Positions 1 to 11,526 of a stretch of DNA of 64,000 nucleotides are shown one piece after another. Positions within the stretch are counted from its first letter, which is position 1; every line of letters begins with the position of its first letter. The stretch spans positions 89,497,851 through 89,561,850 of the forward strand of contig NC_060256.1 of assembly GCF_921293095.1 (NCBI RefSeq), written 5' to 3'. This DNA is from Ischnura elegans (taxonomy: Eukaryota > Arthropoda > Insecta > Odonata > Coenagrionidae). The translations under genes and the position numbers were made by a program. Under the pieces are notes generated by a model. The model had not been told where the DNA came from and did no database searches. It saw nothing but the letters and a program-made list of their open reading frames with translations.

Positions 1-1120
1 ATCATCAGGGCTTTGAAAGAAAAACATAAGAACAATATAAAATACAAAGATAACAAAGATATACAAAAATTTTGACATACCTTAACTTTGTACATATTTA
101 TTGATATTATGTTACTAAGCTATTACCACACCTAGTTACCATTAATTTTGATTGATTAATTTTCATAATGTTCCATGTAAACTTCCACCGACGGTACAAT
201 ACTTCGATAACAATAGTTAATCTCTGAATGCGTAAGTAATTATTGCAACATCATTACGTAATTACTAAATAGTTACGTTAAAGGCATAAAAACATGCCCA
301 AACGTTGGCCAGAAATTTTGCATTTAATTCTCAAAGACCTTCACTCCAAGACGTTAATCAACGTTTTGAAAATGAGACAAAGAGGAAGAAAAAAAATACT
401 CAATACTGTTTTATAAGTTGGAGATTTGATCGTTTGCATCAGTTCATGATACAATCTCTCAGGTACTACGGGATTGCGACATTTTTGCTTCTTCGAAACG
501 TTAACGAAACGGGTGCTGAAGAGCGGAGTGCTCCCCAAGTACCGATATTTCTTTCCCGGTATTGAAGTTTTTTTTCTTGCTAATAAGAGTGAAGTTCTTC
601 ACCGCTCTCGCGGGAGGTATATTTTAACAGCAATGAGTTGGTTATGCTAATTTAACTAATTATAATAGATTTTAATTTCCACGCAATCGATCCTCATGGT
701 CCTTCCCCCTCAATGGTATAACAATACAATTTTACGACAGATGCGAGCCACTTTCGCTGACACAATACGATACTTATTAGCAAATGAGGAACCTTATTGG
801 GATAATTACACTGTCTGACATGTCCAAAACTGATTCCTTTGCTCTTCCGCATAAACACCCCGCTGCCTTGGTAACAGAGCACATGGTACATAGCCTTAAT
901 TTGGTGCGGAAACAATAGTCGCCGGAGTAACCACGGCCGTCATTTGCTTACAATGCTCTCCTAGTAGTTGCCTTGGTGATGAAAACGCGCTAATGGCTCA
1001 GTTCCATTCATTCGGGTCACTGACGCACACGCCAAACCAATGGCTCTGTGGGAAATGACCCTAGATATGATCAAAGTGTGTAAAATCCAGAGGAAATGTT
1101 TGGGTAAGGAAATGAAGGTT
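1..1120. other. AT-rich spacer, no gene recognised
   Basis: No reading frame here resembles a known protein, and no splice-bounded exon of the protease family was found. The frames of 65 to 86 codons are unsupported. It may be upstream intron of gene A or intergenic. Confidence 0.5.
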
Positions 1121-1131
1121 ATTTTATTACC

Positions 1132-1438
1132 GGTATGGTATGGTATTTGGAGGAGGCGACCGACAGCTGAGGTCATTTGCGCCATGAGGGATGGGGTAGG
1201 TAAGGAAGGGTTGAGGGAAACCCGGCGTCGGCATTAGCCTGCTCTTAACGAAAGGCGCCAAGGGGACCACGGCTTAACGTCCCATTCGACGGACGGAGTG
1301 TTGCGCTTGAAATGCCCTCCACACAACATTCAAGCAGGGATCGGGCAGTCTCTGAAAATTCTCTGCCTCCGCCGGGATTTGAACCCGAGTCCACCGGGTG
1401 GGAAGCCAACACTCAAGCCACCACACCAACCCGATCCC
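1132..1438 (-). repeat. tRNA-derived SINE, family 2, full length
   Basis: On the minus strand the element has a tRNA-like head with a B box (GGTTCAAATCC near 1380), a body shared with the copy at 51003-51283, and a tail ending in GGTAATAAAA. It is flanked by an 11-bp direct repeat, ATTTTATTACC, at 1121-1131 and 1439-1449, which is the target-site duplication. The B box, tail and duplication together fit a retroposed SINE rather than a tRNA gene. Confidence 0.85.
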
Positions 1439-1464
1439 ATTTTATTACCACGCGCATTATTTTT

Positions 1465-1570
1465 ATTGCCGTGTGGTGTGCACGTGGGGGTCCTCTTGCA
1501 TGGTGGTGATTGATCACCTGCCAAACACCGTATAGGAGGCTCGCAGGGTATTATGTAGTTGTGTAAATAG
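1465..1570 (+). repeat. LINE 3' end fragment (CR1/Jockey-like tail)
   Basis: It contains the tail motif seen many times in this window: GTGATTGATCACC, then CTGCCAAACACC, a GGAGGCTCGCAGGG block and TATTATGTAG. The same block follows the reverse transcriptase fragment at 20707-21790, which identifies it as the 3' end of that non-LTR family. No coding part is left. Confidence 0.65.
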
Positions 1571-1644
1571 AAGGTAATTCGACGGAATTGACATGATGCC
1601 AACTCTCGTGGTGTGTAGCCTGTTTCCCTAGCTAAGGTTGCTTC

Positions 1645-1965
1645 TTGCATCCATGTAAAAGTGCATTAAAAGAAAAAAATAATATAATAGTCTCGAGTGG
1701 ACTTTTGCGGTGCTTAGGCTCCAAAAATTATTTTTGTTGTTATTTTGAGAGTTTATTTTTTAAAAAAGTAAATATTAATTTTAAGTTTTCAGTACTATTG
1801 TTTCATTTAATGAATACGGACATTTAATTAATCGGTTTACTGCGATAAAACTGTTGTGTATAATGTGGTTACAACTACTCTTTAAGAAGAATAAATAAGA
1901 AGACCAGTCCTTGAAGATTAGATTTGCTTGTTTCTCATTCCACTGTTAAATACTCAGAACATCTC
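1645..1965 (+). repeat. Unclassified dispersed repeat, copy 1
   Basis: About 320 bp that matches, in inverted orientation, 3395-3738. Shared blocks include the start TTGCATCC(A/G)TG, the centre GGTGCTTAG and the end CACT(G/A)TTAA. No terminal inverted repeats or coding capacity were seen. Confidence 0.6.
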
Positions 1966-2076
1966 ACGTCTCGGGCAAAAGCCAGGTCGCGATGCCATCC
2001 CGGAGGAATGAGATCAAGCATAATATTTCTCCCATCGCTGCTACAAGACGACACCAAAGTAGGTGAAATCCTTTTG

Positions 2077-2165
2077 AGAGTTTGCCTTTTATTTGTAAAC
2101 GGCCGGTGTTCCCAAACCCTCCGCCACACGCCTATTGAGGCGGCTTGCAGTGTAGCATGTAGATT
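2077..2165 (+). repeat. LINE 3' tail fragment
   Basis: Contains AACGGCCGGTGTTC, CCGCCACACGCCTA and GAGGCGGCTTGCAG, the 3' UTR block of the LINE at 20707-21790. Confidence 0.6.
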
Positions 2166-2239
2166 TACAAGGTCACGATCGACTCGGATGATAGAGATTC
2201 CCATCCGACTTTGATAAACTCGGATAGGAATCTCTGTCG

Positions 2240-2450
2240 GACCGTAGATTGAAAAGTAGACTAAACTTTTTAGATAAATTCAAGAGCAGTGTCTTTTCTA
2301 ACGAAGCTAACCATATCTTCCGGACGCCAACATACTACGGAAGATCAGATCATATAAATAAAATAAGAGAGATAGATTGTGGAACAGACAGATTCAGAAT
2401 GTCTTTTTTCCACGATCAATAAGAGATTATAACGGCAGCGTTAGAACTCA
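2240..2450 (+). repeat. LINE fragment, end of ORF2
   Basis: Near 2400-2440 one frame reads FFPRSIRDYNGS, the usual C-terminal signature of CR1/Jockey-type reverse transcriptase proteins (FFPRTIRDWN). The frame is broken. It lies downstream of another 3' tail, so it is a separate insertion. Confidence 0.6.
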
Positions 2451-2574
2451 CAAATAGATTGCATGACTTGTAGTGTAGCCTACTAACCTATGTAAAAACT
2501 TAACGCATGTTTCTTAATTTCATTATTATTTCTAACAGCATGGGGTAGTATAATTTGTTAATATACGTGACGCT

Positions 2575-2690
2575 TTTTGGACCGTGTGGTGTGCATGTGG
2601 GAGTCCAATTGCATGCTGAATGTTGGTGATTGATCACCCCCTGCCAAACACCCTAGAGGTGGCTCGCAGGGTATTATGTAGATGTAGACT
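2575..2690 (+). repeat. LINE 3' tail fragment
   Basis: Near-identical in layout to 1465-1570: GTGTGGTGTGCATGTGGG, GTTGGTGATTGATCACC, CCTGCCAAACACCC and GGGTATTATGTAGATG, ending in the short GTAGATGTAGA repeat typical of CR1-like 3' ends. Confidence 0.65.
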
Positions 2691-3394
2691 CAATTTTTCA
2701 TACATTTTGGCGAAGTATGCCGAGAAATTATTACTATGCGAGAGAACCTGCTATTTATTCTCAGGAAGCGCTCTGACCTTGATATCTAATATCCTTACTC
2801 TCTGCTAATATCCATGTAGTATATCAGCATAGAAAATATACGCTTTTTCGTTAAATGAAATTGAAATATTTATATAAATTATTTGAAGCCATTAATAAAT
2901 AATATTATCTTGAATTACAGCGCAAGTGTCGCAAATGTCTACTTTAATGAACGGTCGTGGGCCTAAGGCGCTTCAGTGACCAATTATGCCTGGCTAAAAA
3001 TCATAGCGCGAATTGGTATATTTTCGCGATAAAAATTGTTACGAAAATCGAAACCTCCCTTGGGATCTATGTGATCCAGATTTCTCAGGAAAATTGGTAC
3101 TATCTTGTCAATATTTACCCTTTCTTAAGTGTAGGAATTTTTATAAAGAAATTATTTGACGTATTACTTTAGTTTTCTTTGATTTTGAACTTTTAAAAGC
3201 TTAAAATTCCAATTCAGTGTGTTTGTCTGAATAAGGAATAACTAAGGCACTAACTATTACAGAATAATATCCAATATAGTCTTACCTAGATGGTGCACCC
3301 TCCTAAAGTTCTGTTTATGCGCATTAAGGATGCTTGTATCATCAATATTTGCTGCCCACAAAAAAATTATCAAGATGACGCCGAATTATGTAAC
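2691..3394. other. Spacer, nothing recognised
   Basis: AT-rich sequence without supported exon, repeat terminus or RNA gene. Confidence 0.5.
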
Positions 3395-3738
3395 GTCTCG
3401 ATTTGTTCTGAGTGCTTAATAGTGGAATAAGAAGTAAGCAAGTCTAAGCTGACAATATTGGTCTTCTTATTTGTTCTTCTGAAGTAATAGTGGTCACCTC
3501 ATTTTACACAACAGTTTTCTGATCAGTGAAGCAACTATAAAATGTCCGTAGTCACAAATGAAACTGTATTACTGAACACTTAAAATGAATGTTTTCTTTA
3601 TTTATAAGGCTGTCAGCATAGCTATATAAATAATTTTTGGTTGCTAAGCACCACAAACGTACACTGAAGACCACGGTCTTAGAATATCTGAAGACTATCA
3701 GATTCTCTTTTCGTTTAATGTCACTTTTGCACGGATGC
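3395..3738 (-). repeat. Unclassified dispersed repeat, copy 2 (inverted)
   Basis: The reverse complement aligns over nearly its whole length with 1645-1965, with substitutions and small indels. The two copies are about 1.4 kb apart and could form a long imperfect hairpin in a transcript. Confidence 0.6.
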
Positions 3739-5938
3739 AATGAGGAACCTTAATACGATTTGAGTGTAGCAAAGCATTTGTTTAGAAATAAAATAGGCAA
3801 TCGTTCCGAGGTTAATCGTTCGTTTTTTCAGAATCGTGGCAGAACTAAACTCCCCGATTTACACCACAACGTACACAGATTTAAGGGAAATAGGAGATAA
3901 AAACAATGAATGATCAACGAAATAGTCGATTTATGGACATATTAATTTTAAAAGAAGTGGAATTCATTGTCCATGCTTATCTCTTAAACAAATTTACTTC
4001 CATTACATTGATCGAATTAACCCTCTGATTAGAAATTAAATACAGGCCGTAGTGCTCATTGGATCCACTGACTACGACTAGGTTCCTCGATTTAAGTTAT
4101 CCTGATTGTGAGAGGAATTTAAAGGCTATGTTCCAAATTAAAAGAGAGATTACGCACGCTGTGTTTTCGGGGGTTGTAGAATTTTCATTTTAACTTTATG
4201 AAAAACTTTATTTCCTTTGCTATCAGTTTACGTGGATATTTACAATCTAAGGTCCGTGTGATTTAGGTGATTAAATAGCGAGTACATACGAAGATAGAGC
4301 AATAATTCCTTGGTAAACTTCGCCTTAACGTATGGAGATTAAGGTGATAGTGAATTTGTGGCAGCGATAGGAGACTCATTATATGCTGGAACTCATTTCC
4401 TCCGGGTTGGCTTCGTGGCCTGGCATTCGCAGGAAAAATGATAGAAACCGGCAAAACCTTCGCAGACCGCCGAGCATGTACGAATGGTGGAATGATTATT
4501 TTTCGAGATATCAATCGTTGTCATCCATCTTCTATCTCCTCGGGATTCCACGCTCTTTATCTGACATTTATAGCCATTTCCAACTTAGCCATTGGTTTGA
4601 CTTGAACATCTATGGCCCGCTTCACTAATACTGAACCACTCTTGCGTTTTCATCACCAAGCCAGCTAGAGCATTGTTGGCTATAGCGATGACGACGATTA
4701 CCCCAGCGACTATTGTCGCCGCACAAAATGACTGCCAGGTTCGATGTTCTCTGTTGCCATGGTATTATCGGTAATTAGTGTTATCATTTAAGTCTTCCCC
4801 TCATTCCGGCAAGATTCCTAATTTGCTATCCATGTTGCCCATTGAGCCGCTTTCGTATTTCCCGTTTTTCTGGAAAGTCTCTCGAAGTGAGCATGGAACG
4901 AAATATTTAATACTCAAAATTTTGATAAAATAGTTTCCCTCACAGTCGGTTGGTTGATGGTGGGTAAATAGTTTTTGGTTTTATCGATACTGTTATAAAT
5001 ATAGCACCCATTTCCAGTAAAATTGCTTAAGCGAAGATTAGTAGTGTTCGATGTGGTTAATTGTTGAATTTGTGCAACTCTATGATGAAGTACACTTGAA
5101 TACCAACTAGTTTTAGGTGTGATGGAAGTTGAAGTTGAGTCGATCTAAGGAGCAACTAGTTTTAGAAATAAACTAACATGATACCAACTTTGTGGCTCGT
5201 TACTCTCATATCAAGTGGTTAATTACGGTGTGCCTTTTACTTTCTCCGAGTAATTTCTTACGCACTCCCTGTTAAATTCTTGGTTATTTCTAGTTTTACT
5301 AGAATTGTTATTTGAGAGATAATTAAATATAATACAACGTTCAATTTGTAAAAAAGAAAAATTAACCTTTTTTATTCACTTATGTAACCAAAATAACATG
5401 TATAATCATGTAAATGTTTACATGTTAACCTTACAATTATATTAGTAAAATTGACTAATTGTGAGTTAAATAGCTTCTCCCAACACTCCCCACGCTTGGC
5501 GTAAATTAATAACATTTATGAAAATCCAAGTGTATCCATTTTATACACCACCCAATGGTGGCGGGTAACATAAAACCATTAGATGACTAGGTTTTCCAAA
5601 AGCAGAAAATGTTGGAAGTCTCCTCCATGTCTAAAATTAGCCTCATTTCTTCCGATTTTTTTAAATACCAATTCTATTAATTATTCCCGTAAAGCTTCCG
5701 CGGAATCTTGCAGCAAAAAAGGTTTACTAATTTTTTTTCCGCTTCTGTCAATTTTTTCACTAATTTTCTAAATAAACTACATTACCATTGAAGAAAAACA
5801 GGCAATCAAGCGTGAGTTACTATAAACTCAGATCAGGCGTGATAATGAGTATTTGTTTATCAGCCCTAACCTGAGGTTTTTCCAGCCTAACGAAGGTTAT
5901 TTGCAGTGTGTTTATTTATCAATCAATGCAACTTTCAG
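3739..5938. other. Spacer or gene A intron, no exon recognised
   Basis: I looked on the plus strand for exons with Leu-Thr-Ala-Ala-His-Cys and with Val-Arg-Leu-Gly-Glu-Tyr that should precede the exon at 5939 and found none. A roughly 70-bp block at 4360-4440 (minus) resembles 1968-2060. The missing exons are probably left of the window. Confidence 0.45.
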
Positions 5939-6040
5939 CTCTCATTAGTCCTGTGTGCCTGCCTGTTGGCGATATGGCGGTTAGCTGGAATGTCGGCGAT
6001 TCTTCGAGTGATCTCGTCTTGGCTGGATGGGGAGATAATC
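5939..6040 (+). CDS. Gene A exon with Cys-Leu-Pro and Gly-Trp-Gly
   Basis: Acceptor CAACTTTCAG ends at 5938; donor GTAAGT starts at 6041. The 102-nt exon has the same length, start phase (two bases) and end phase (one base) as the matching exon of gene C (46015-46116). The reading is LISPVCLPVGDMAVSW, then VGDSSSDLVLAGWGDN. Confidence 0.75.
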
Positions 6041-9000
6041 GTAAGTCTCTTCGATACTTTAACTAGATTCGACTCAATATTTTATTTTATTTTTATTTCG
6101 TTTTTATTTCGTTTTCATTTCGTTTTTATTTCGTTTATTCTTTCATTTTTATTTCATTTTTATTTCGTTTTTTTTTTCATTTTTATTTCTATTTTATTTG
6201 GTTTTTATTTCGCTTTTATTTCGTTTTTATTTAGTTTTTATTTCATTGTTATTTCATTTTTATTTCTATTTTATTTCTATTTTATTTCGTTTTTATTTCG
6301 TTTTTATTTCATTTTTATTTCAATTTTATTTCATTTTTATTTCTATTTTATTTCTATTTTATTTCGTTTTTATTTCGTTTTTATTCCGTTTTTATTTCGT
6401 TTTTATTTCGTTTTTTTTATTTTTATTTCATTTTTATTTCTATCTTATTCCGTTTTTTTCGTTTTTATTTCATTTTTATTTCATTGTTATTCTGTTTTAT
6501 TTCTATTTTATTTCGTTTTTATTTCGTTTTTTTTTATATTTTTATTTCGTTTTCATTTCGTTTTTTTTTTCGTTTTTATTTCGTTTTTCTTCTATTGTAT
6601 TTCTATTTTATTTCGTTTTTATTTTGTTTTTATTTCATTTTTATTTCATTTTTATTTTCATTTTATTTTATTTTTATTTTATTTTATTCCCAAACCTCCG
6701 AATACAGCTCTCGTAGGCCATTTTAAATCGGGGTATTCAACAAATTCAACAATGAAACGTACACGAACAACCATGCTCTGGATAAGGGGAACTTATCCAG
6801 GCGGGACTCGAACCCGCGACCTCACGTTTGGCAGGTGAGGACTTAACCCCACCGCCACCGAGGCCCTCAAAATCATGAGTGAAATCTCAAGAAACCTTAG
6901 CGAGGCCCCTTCAACCCTCGATAATTTACCCTCGAGTTGGGTTAGTGCTTCTGAGGGGTTTCCGGTTGAGAGGCTAGTCACTCCTGATAATCTTCCCGTG
7001 CCAGCAAAACAAAACATATTTTTTTTGTTCGTGCGACATGATCCCTACGTTACGGCCATTGGAGTCGATTTTCTGTTTCACGATTGAGGCCGTAGGGCAC
7101 ATTTATTAATTACGTGAGGTGATTTTAGCGATTTTTGTACCCCCTCTCCCGGTACTCGCATAGTGAGGAGGTAAGAGGTGGAGGTGCAGATAGAGGAAGG
7201 GGTCGCAGTACCTCGAGGTAACAAAAATACATCGTGTGTTACGGGCGCGCGCATAGTGAGCAGGTGGAGGCATAGGTGTACCTCACGGTTCACCAGGAGG
7301 TCGCGCGGGACCGCTTTCAAAGACACGAGTTTGTCTTTCCAGCGGTGTGTCGCGAGGTATATCGGGAGGCTACTCCGTGATTGGTGCATTCAAGGCCCGT
7401 TTCTTGTGACATCCTAATGTTTTCCTGAAATTTGTCTGGGTAATACTTAAGTTGCAAATACAGATGATGATATTCTCCCAGATCTTGTGGCGCTTGATTT
7501 ATGGGTATTGATGGGTACTGAATTCGCGATTACTTAACTACCAGTCAGCCACCACTTACATGCTGATAACATGTCACCATCACCACTACTATCGCTTAAC
7601 ATTATGAAAATGTTTCAACTAACCAATAACCATTATACTTGATGCCACACGGTGAAAGACTGGCACGTGATCGAGGCTATGGGAAAGCTGCGTGCCCAAA
7701 TCTCTTTACTATGCGATACTATACCTCTACCTCCACCTCAATCTTATCTCTACCTCCTCATATGCGAGTACCCATAGTAAGATATCGTGAGATTTGGCTC
7801 GACCCCCTCTCCCAACCTCACGTGAGATTGTTCAAAATGCAAATTTTCAGTGTAATTACGTTAATCTCGGCTTCATTGCGTTGGATTTATAAAAAAAGCA
7901 ATTTCGTTAATTATTTTTATTTAATATTTGTCAATACTATCATTCAATATTACTAATGTCGCAGTCTTACACTATTTCTTGCGGGAAAAAAATTACTTGA
8001 TAATTGCCAGGACCCCCACTTGCCCCGCGTGAGATTGGGTGAGAAACGACTTTACCCCATCCCCCTTGAACGCCTCCCGCAATTAATGGATGCCCCGTTA
8101 CATGTTCTACACTTATAATAGGGTGGTTTCCTATTATTTTTTATTGCCTAAATCGAAAGATTATTGCTCCTGGAGTACGTATTTCACGCTTTTAGATTTT
8201 TTAATGACGAAATCTATTTTTCGCGATCAAATGAAAAGTGAAAATTTTCAAGCGCGCGAAAACGCGACGCGTAAGTATGAATGCCGGGAAATCTCTCCGT
8301 GTGACGTATTTCTGGTTCCTCCTGCCGCCCTGTGAGGTGACCTTGAGGCGAGCTTAGCGCTGATACGACGCAGGCTGCTAGGGGGTAGCTGAGTATCCTG
8401 CTGGCTGGTAGCGCTTGGCTTAAATAAGGATTATTAATTCCTTAACAAATGAAGAAAACTTTCCGACCTTAGCCAGTTTTAATAAGTGATTATTAAGACA
8501 TGTTTCTCTGAGCTCTGCGCCTCATGCATGCATTGGTAACCTCAGACGATGTATAACTCCTATCTTCTCGTATAGAAACTAGGTCCCAGTGACGTCACGT
8601 GGAGTGGCATCGCATGGGCGCCAATCTGGCCCTTTTCAAATGAGGATAGAAATGGACCATTGCCATTCGTCTAAACCGGTATTTCTAAAATCAAATGAAT
8701 TATATATTATGAATATAATAATGGTGGGTAACGAATCGCAATCAATGCCTTTCGTTTTCTTTGATGAAGGACACTACCCTATTGTTTTGTTTACTTTGCG
8801 TATCATTCGTTTCTACGAATTCAATCCCATGCACTCTAACAGGGTGGTTTCCTATTACTTTTTTTTGCCTAAATCGAATGATTATTACTCCTGGAGTGAG
8901 TATTTCAATCTTTTAGATTTTTAAATGTTGGTATCTATTTTTCGCGATTGAATGAAAAGTGAAAAATTTCAAGCGCGCGAAAACGCGACGGCTAAGTATG

Positions 9001-9900
9001 AATGCTGGGAAAAACTCCGTGTGACGTCATTCTGGTTCCCGCTGTCGCAAGAGAGATGACCTTGGGGCGAGACTTTGAGCGCTGATACGACGCAGGATGT
9101 AGCTGAGTACCCTGCTAGCAGGTAGCGCTTGGCTTAAATAAGGATTATTAATACCTTATCAAACGAAGGAAACTTTCCGACCATAGGCAGTTTTAATAGG
9201 TGATTATTAAGACATGTTTCCCTGAACTCTGTACCTCATGCATGCATTGGTAATCTCAGACAATGTAAAACTCCTATCTACTCGTATAGAAACTAGGTCC
9301 CTGTGACGTCACGTGGAGTGGAATCGCATGGGCGCCAATCTAGCCTTTTTCAAATGAGGGTAAAATTGACCCTTGTCATTCGTCTAAACCGGAATTTCTA
9401 ATACCAAATAATTTGTATATTATAAATACACAAATTGTGGATAACGAATCGCAATCAATACCTTTCGTTTTCTTTGATGAAGGAAACTACCCTATTGAGG
9501 TATTCGTGAGTTAGGGTGAATCGTGTGGTCGCTAGCCTCCCACCTTAATTATTTTTTTTTTCAAGTTATCCCATCGGAGGCGTTCGTGTACAATGCAGAC
9601 CCCTCAGAGTGCGAGGAGGCAACGGGAGACGAGGTGTTGGAAGGACAGATGTGCGGCATCGGCGTGGACGGCAGTGACCTCTGCCACGGTGACCTCGGTG
9701 CTCCACTCTTCTCCCACTTGAAGATGAAATCTCGCTCCAGGAGTGGTGGCTCCGGGAATGTCAGCGCTCAACCGGCCGCGAGATATGTGCAGTTGGGCCT
9801 CCTAATTTCCAAGTCTGCATACTGCCAAGATGAGCCCCCCTTGATCTTCGATAACGTGGAAAGGTTCCTGCCCTGGATTCTCGCGACAATGAAGCCCTAG
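5939..9900 (+). CDS. Gene A: serine protease homologue, 3' part
   Basis: Two exons of a secreted chymotrypsin-fold protein: 5939-6040 and 9566-9900, joined by a phase-1 intron of 3.5 kb. The first carries the conserved Pro-Val-Cys-Leu-Pro strand and Gly-Trp-Gly; the last ends in PWILATMKP and a TAG stop. The loop that normally reads GDSGGP is GDLGAP, so the catalytic Ser195 is Leu and the protein cannot be an active serine protease. Asp189 of a trypsin-type pocket and the cysteines of the 168-182 and 191-220 disulfides are kept. The stretch between Gly-Trp-Gly and the next Cys is six residues shorter than in genes B and C, so a small skipped exon is possible. Non-catalytic homologues usually act as cofactors in haemolymph cascades. 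The N-terminal exons are not visible. Confidence 0.75.
6079..6688. repeat. Minisatellite of TTTTATTTC(G/A) units
   Basis: About 600 bp of imperfect 10 to 11-bp units, TTTTATTTCG and TTTTATTTCA. It begins exactly where the A-rich tail of the adjacent minus-strand SINE (6689-6866) would lie, so it appears to be an expanded SINE tail. It produces long artificial open frames rich in Phe, Ile and Ser in all plus frames, which are not genes. Confidence 0.85.
6689..6866 (-). repeat. tRNA-derived SINE, family 1
   Basis: On the minus strand it starts GGGCCTCGGTGGCGGTGGGG, has a B box GGTTCGAGTCCC, and a body that matches the SINE at 35735-35937. The head could be mistaken for a tRNA gene, but the shared non-tRNA body and A-rich tail show a retroposon. 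Confidence 0.85.
6867..8116. other. Intron sequence of gene A with degenerate GC-rich repeats
   Basis: No exon recognised. Around 7141-7270 the block TACTCGCATAGTGAGGAGG with purine-rich GGTGGAGGT follows, and a related inverted block occurs at 7705-7830 (ACCTCCACCTC, ATATGCGAGTAC). This suggests an old inverted-repeat element of unknown class. Confidence 0.4.
8117..8783 (+). mobile_element. 660-bp MITE, copy 1
   Basis: Ends are AATAGGGTGGTTTCC and, reverse complemented, AATAGGGTAGTGTCC, giving terminal inverted repeats. The interior holds the GC-rich block GCGCGCGAAAACGCGACG and the conserved GACGTCACGTGGAGTGG. No coding frame. Six copies occur in the window. I see no clear target-site duplication, so the superfamily is undecided. 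Confidence 0.85.
8838..9496 (+). mobile_element. 660-bp MITE, copy 2, tandem to copy 1
   Basis: Same orientation and same internal blocks as 8117-8783, separated from it by 54 bp. The ends are AACAGGGTGGTTTCC and the reverse complement of GGAAACTACCCTATT. It finishes 70 bp before the last exon of gene A. Confidence 0.85.
9566..9900 (+). CDS. Gene A terminal exon with dead active site
   Basis: The acceptor is a T-run followed by CAAG ending at 9565. The two leading bases complete a Leu codon with the last base of the previous exon. Key block DLCHGDLGAPLF replaces the active D-x-C-x-GDSGGPL. The stop TAG is at 9898-9900. Confidence 0.8.
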
Positions 9901-10189
9901 GTTGGCCTCGCCTTTATTTCTCGCTGAAGTCTGGGGAAAACTTATTGTTCTTCTCTGGCATTCCAAACCTGTGGCATTGGTGAAGCATTGGGGCGAAGTA
10001 TATGTGGTGCGATCGAGTTAGTTAAACATGCATATGTATGATATGGATTTTTTCTCCAATTTTGAACCAGATTAACCGCTATTTAGTGCATGAACTTAAG
10101 AAAATGTTATTAGCACAGTTTTCATGGCTGCTGGAAGAAAAAAGCCTCTATGTCGGTGTGGAAAAAAATTGATCAGTCAGTTGTAAAAA

Positions 10190-10195
10190 AATAAA
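10190..10195 (+). promoter_or_regulatory. Polyadenylation signal of gene A
   Basis: AATAAA about 290 bp after the stop codon of gene A, with no competing gene in between. Position is right for a 3' UTR end; the cleavage site is not known. Confidence 0.55.
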
Positions 10196-11526
10196 GCATG
10201 TTAATTGCCCACGAATTTTATTTGTTACTGCTTGTAGAGGAACTTCTACGTGATTCCTCTATAACTGTACAACTGCCATGACCAGGTTATTGGGAATTGA
10301 ATAGGCGCTAGCAATACGCAGTTAAGTTGAACATTAATGAGCCATACGTAGAATTCACCTAATTGCTAGGTGAATAATGGTACGTACTCCTTTTTGTTGC
10401 CTCGCATGTGAAAACTTCAGCAAAGGCGTGGCAATGGCAAGCGCCTGTGATTGGTGATTGAGTCAGAGGAACATGCCTGGTTGTTACATCAAAATGCGGA
10501 CTGTTCCCAATTTTATTTTAACCAAGTAACGAACAAATTCCGCCATTAGATGTGAAAATTTCATTTAAGCCTCAAGGCACAGTTTTTGTATTTGTTTAAT
10601 GAGAAGAAGTCACTATGCTGGTATACAAAAAATCAATCAATCAATCAATTCCAAAAAATTGAAGCATAAAAATACTTCTCCAAATGTAACCTGTGGCTTC
10701 TTGAAAGGCTTTTGTGTTTCCCACCGCGCAAATGTTGACATCATTGTCGACGATTAAGAAACCCTGGTGGTTACCGGCTTCAAAGCTCAACCCAGAGAAT
10801 TCTTTTGCTTGAGGCTGTGTCATTCCTACGCTTTCAGTGAAGTCCTACGTTACTCTTCAATCCCAGAACTCAAAACCTGTCGTATATGGGTTGTTGGGAA
10901 TTGAAGAGGTACCCGCATAGTTCAATTATTATTCTTACCACTATTGCTATCGGTCACCTAACCATTATCCAAATGAAAAATCAAAAACCTCATCTCAACA
11001 ATCCAAAATAGTTTTATCGAGCTTTAACCATGGCTTGCTTATTGTTTAACTACAGCAGCATGTCAATATGAAACAATACCTGGTCTAATTAAGAAAAAAA
11101 GAACTTATGATATCCTTTTCATACCGATGGAAACTGAAAACATGTGATAATGAAATAACAGTGCCTTCTAAATAGGAAATGGATATTCTTTTGTATTTCA
11201 TTTTTGTTGTTTTGTGTTTTAGTACATTTGTCTATACTGTTATCTTGTCATTTTCTTTGGTGGCCAAAGCCCAATATCAGCGCTGTATCGGAAAATTCTA
11301 GATGCAGTTCAAACTGGAGTGGGTGATTTTTCGTCTGTTGGATTTACGTACTATCAATCAATTAGTTCATTCACGAATAATTCTCCTTGGGTCCACCGCA
11401 GGCTATTAAGCAGTTAATCAGGAAAATGGCCATTAAGTTGTATTATTACATTAGAGATCCGTTTTTGATGCATAATATCCGCGGTAGCAATCGAATATGT
11501 CCTTTCTGAATCATCGATAAATTGTA
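10196..11526. other. Intergenic, nothing recognised
   Basis: Only a short TCAA microsatellite near 10632-10651 is visible. No frame resembles a known protein. Confidence 0.5.

Noticed and set aside
1366-1432. tRNA gene on the minus strand
   Set aside because: Head of SINE family 2 with target-site duplication; same body at 51003-51283.
4680-4740. His-exon-like VAAQNDC reading
   Set aside because: The catalytic His is absent and there are no flanking splice sites or family residues.
5906-6838. 310-codon open frame rich in Phe, Ile, Ser
   Set aside because: It reads through the end of a real exon in the wrong frame, then the TTTTATTTCG minisatellite and the antisense of a SINE. The composition comes from the repeat.
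6790-6866. tRNA gene on the minus strand
   Set aside because: The tRNA-like head continues into a non-tRNA body shared with 35735-35937 and ends in an A-rich tail: a SINE.
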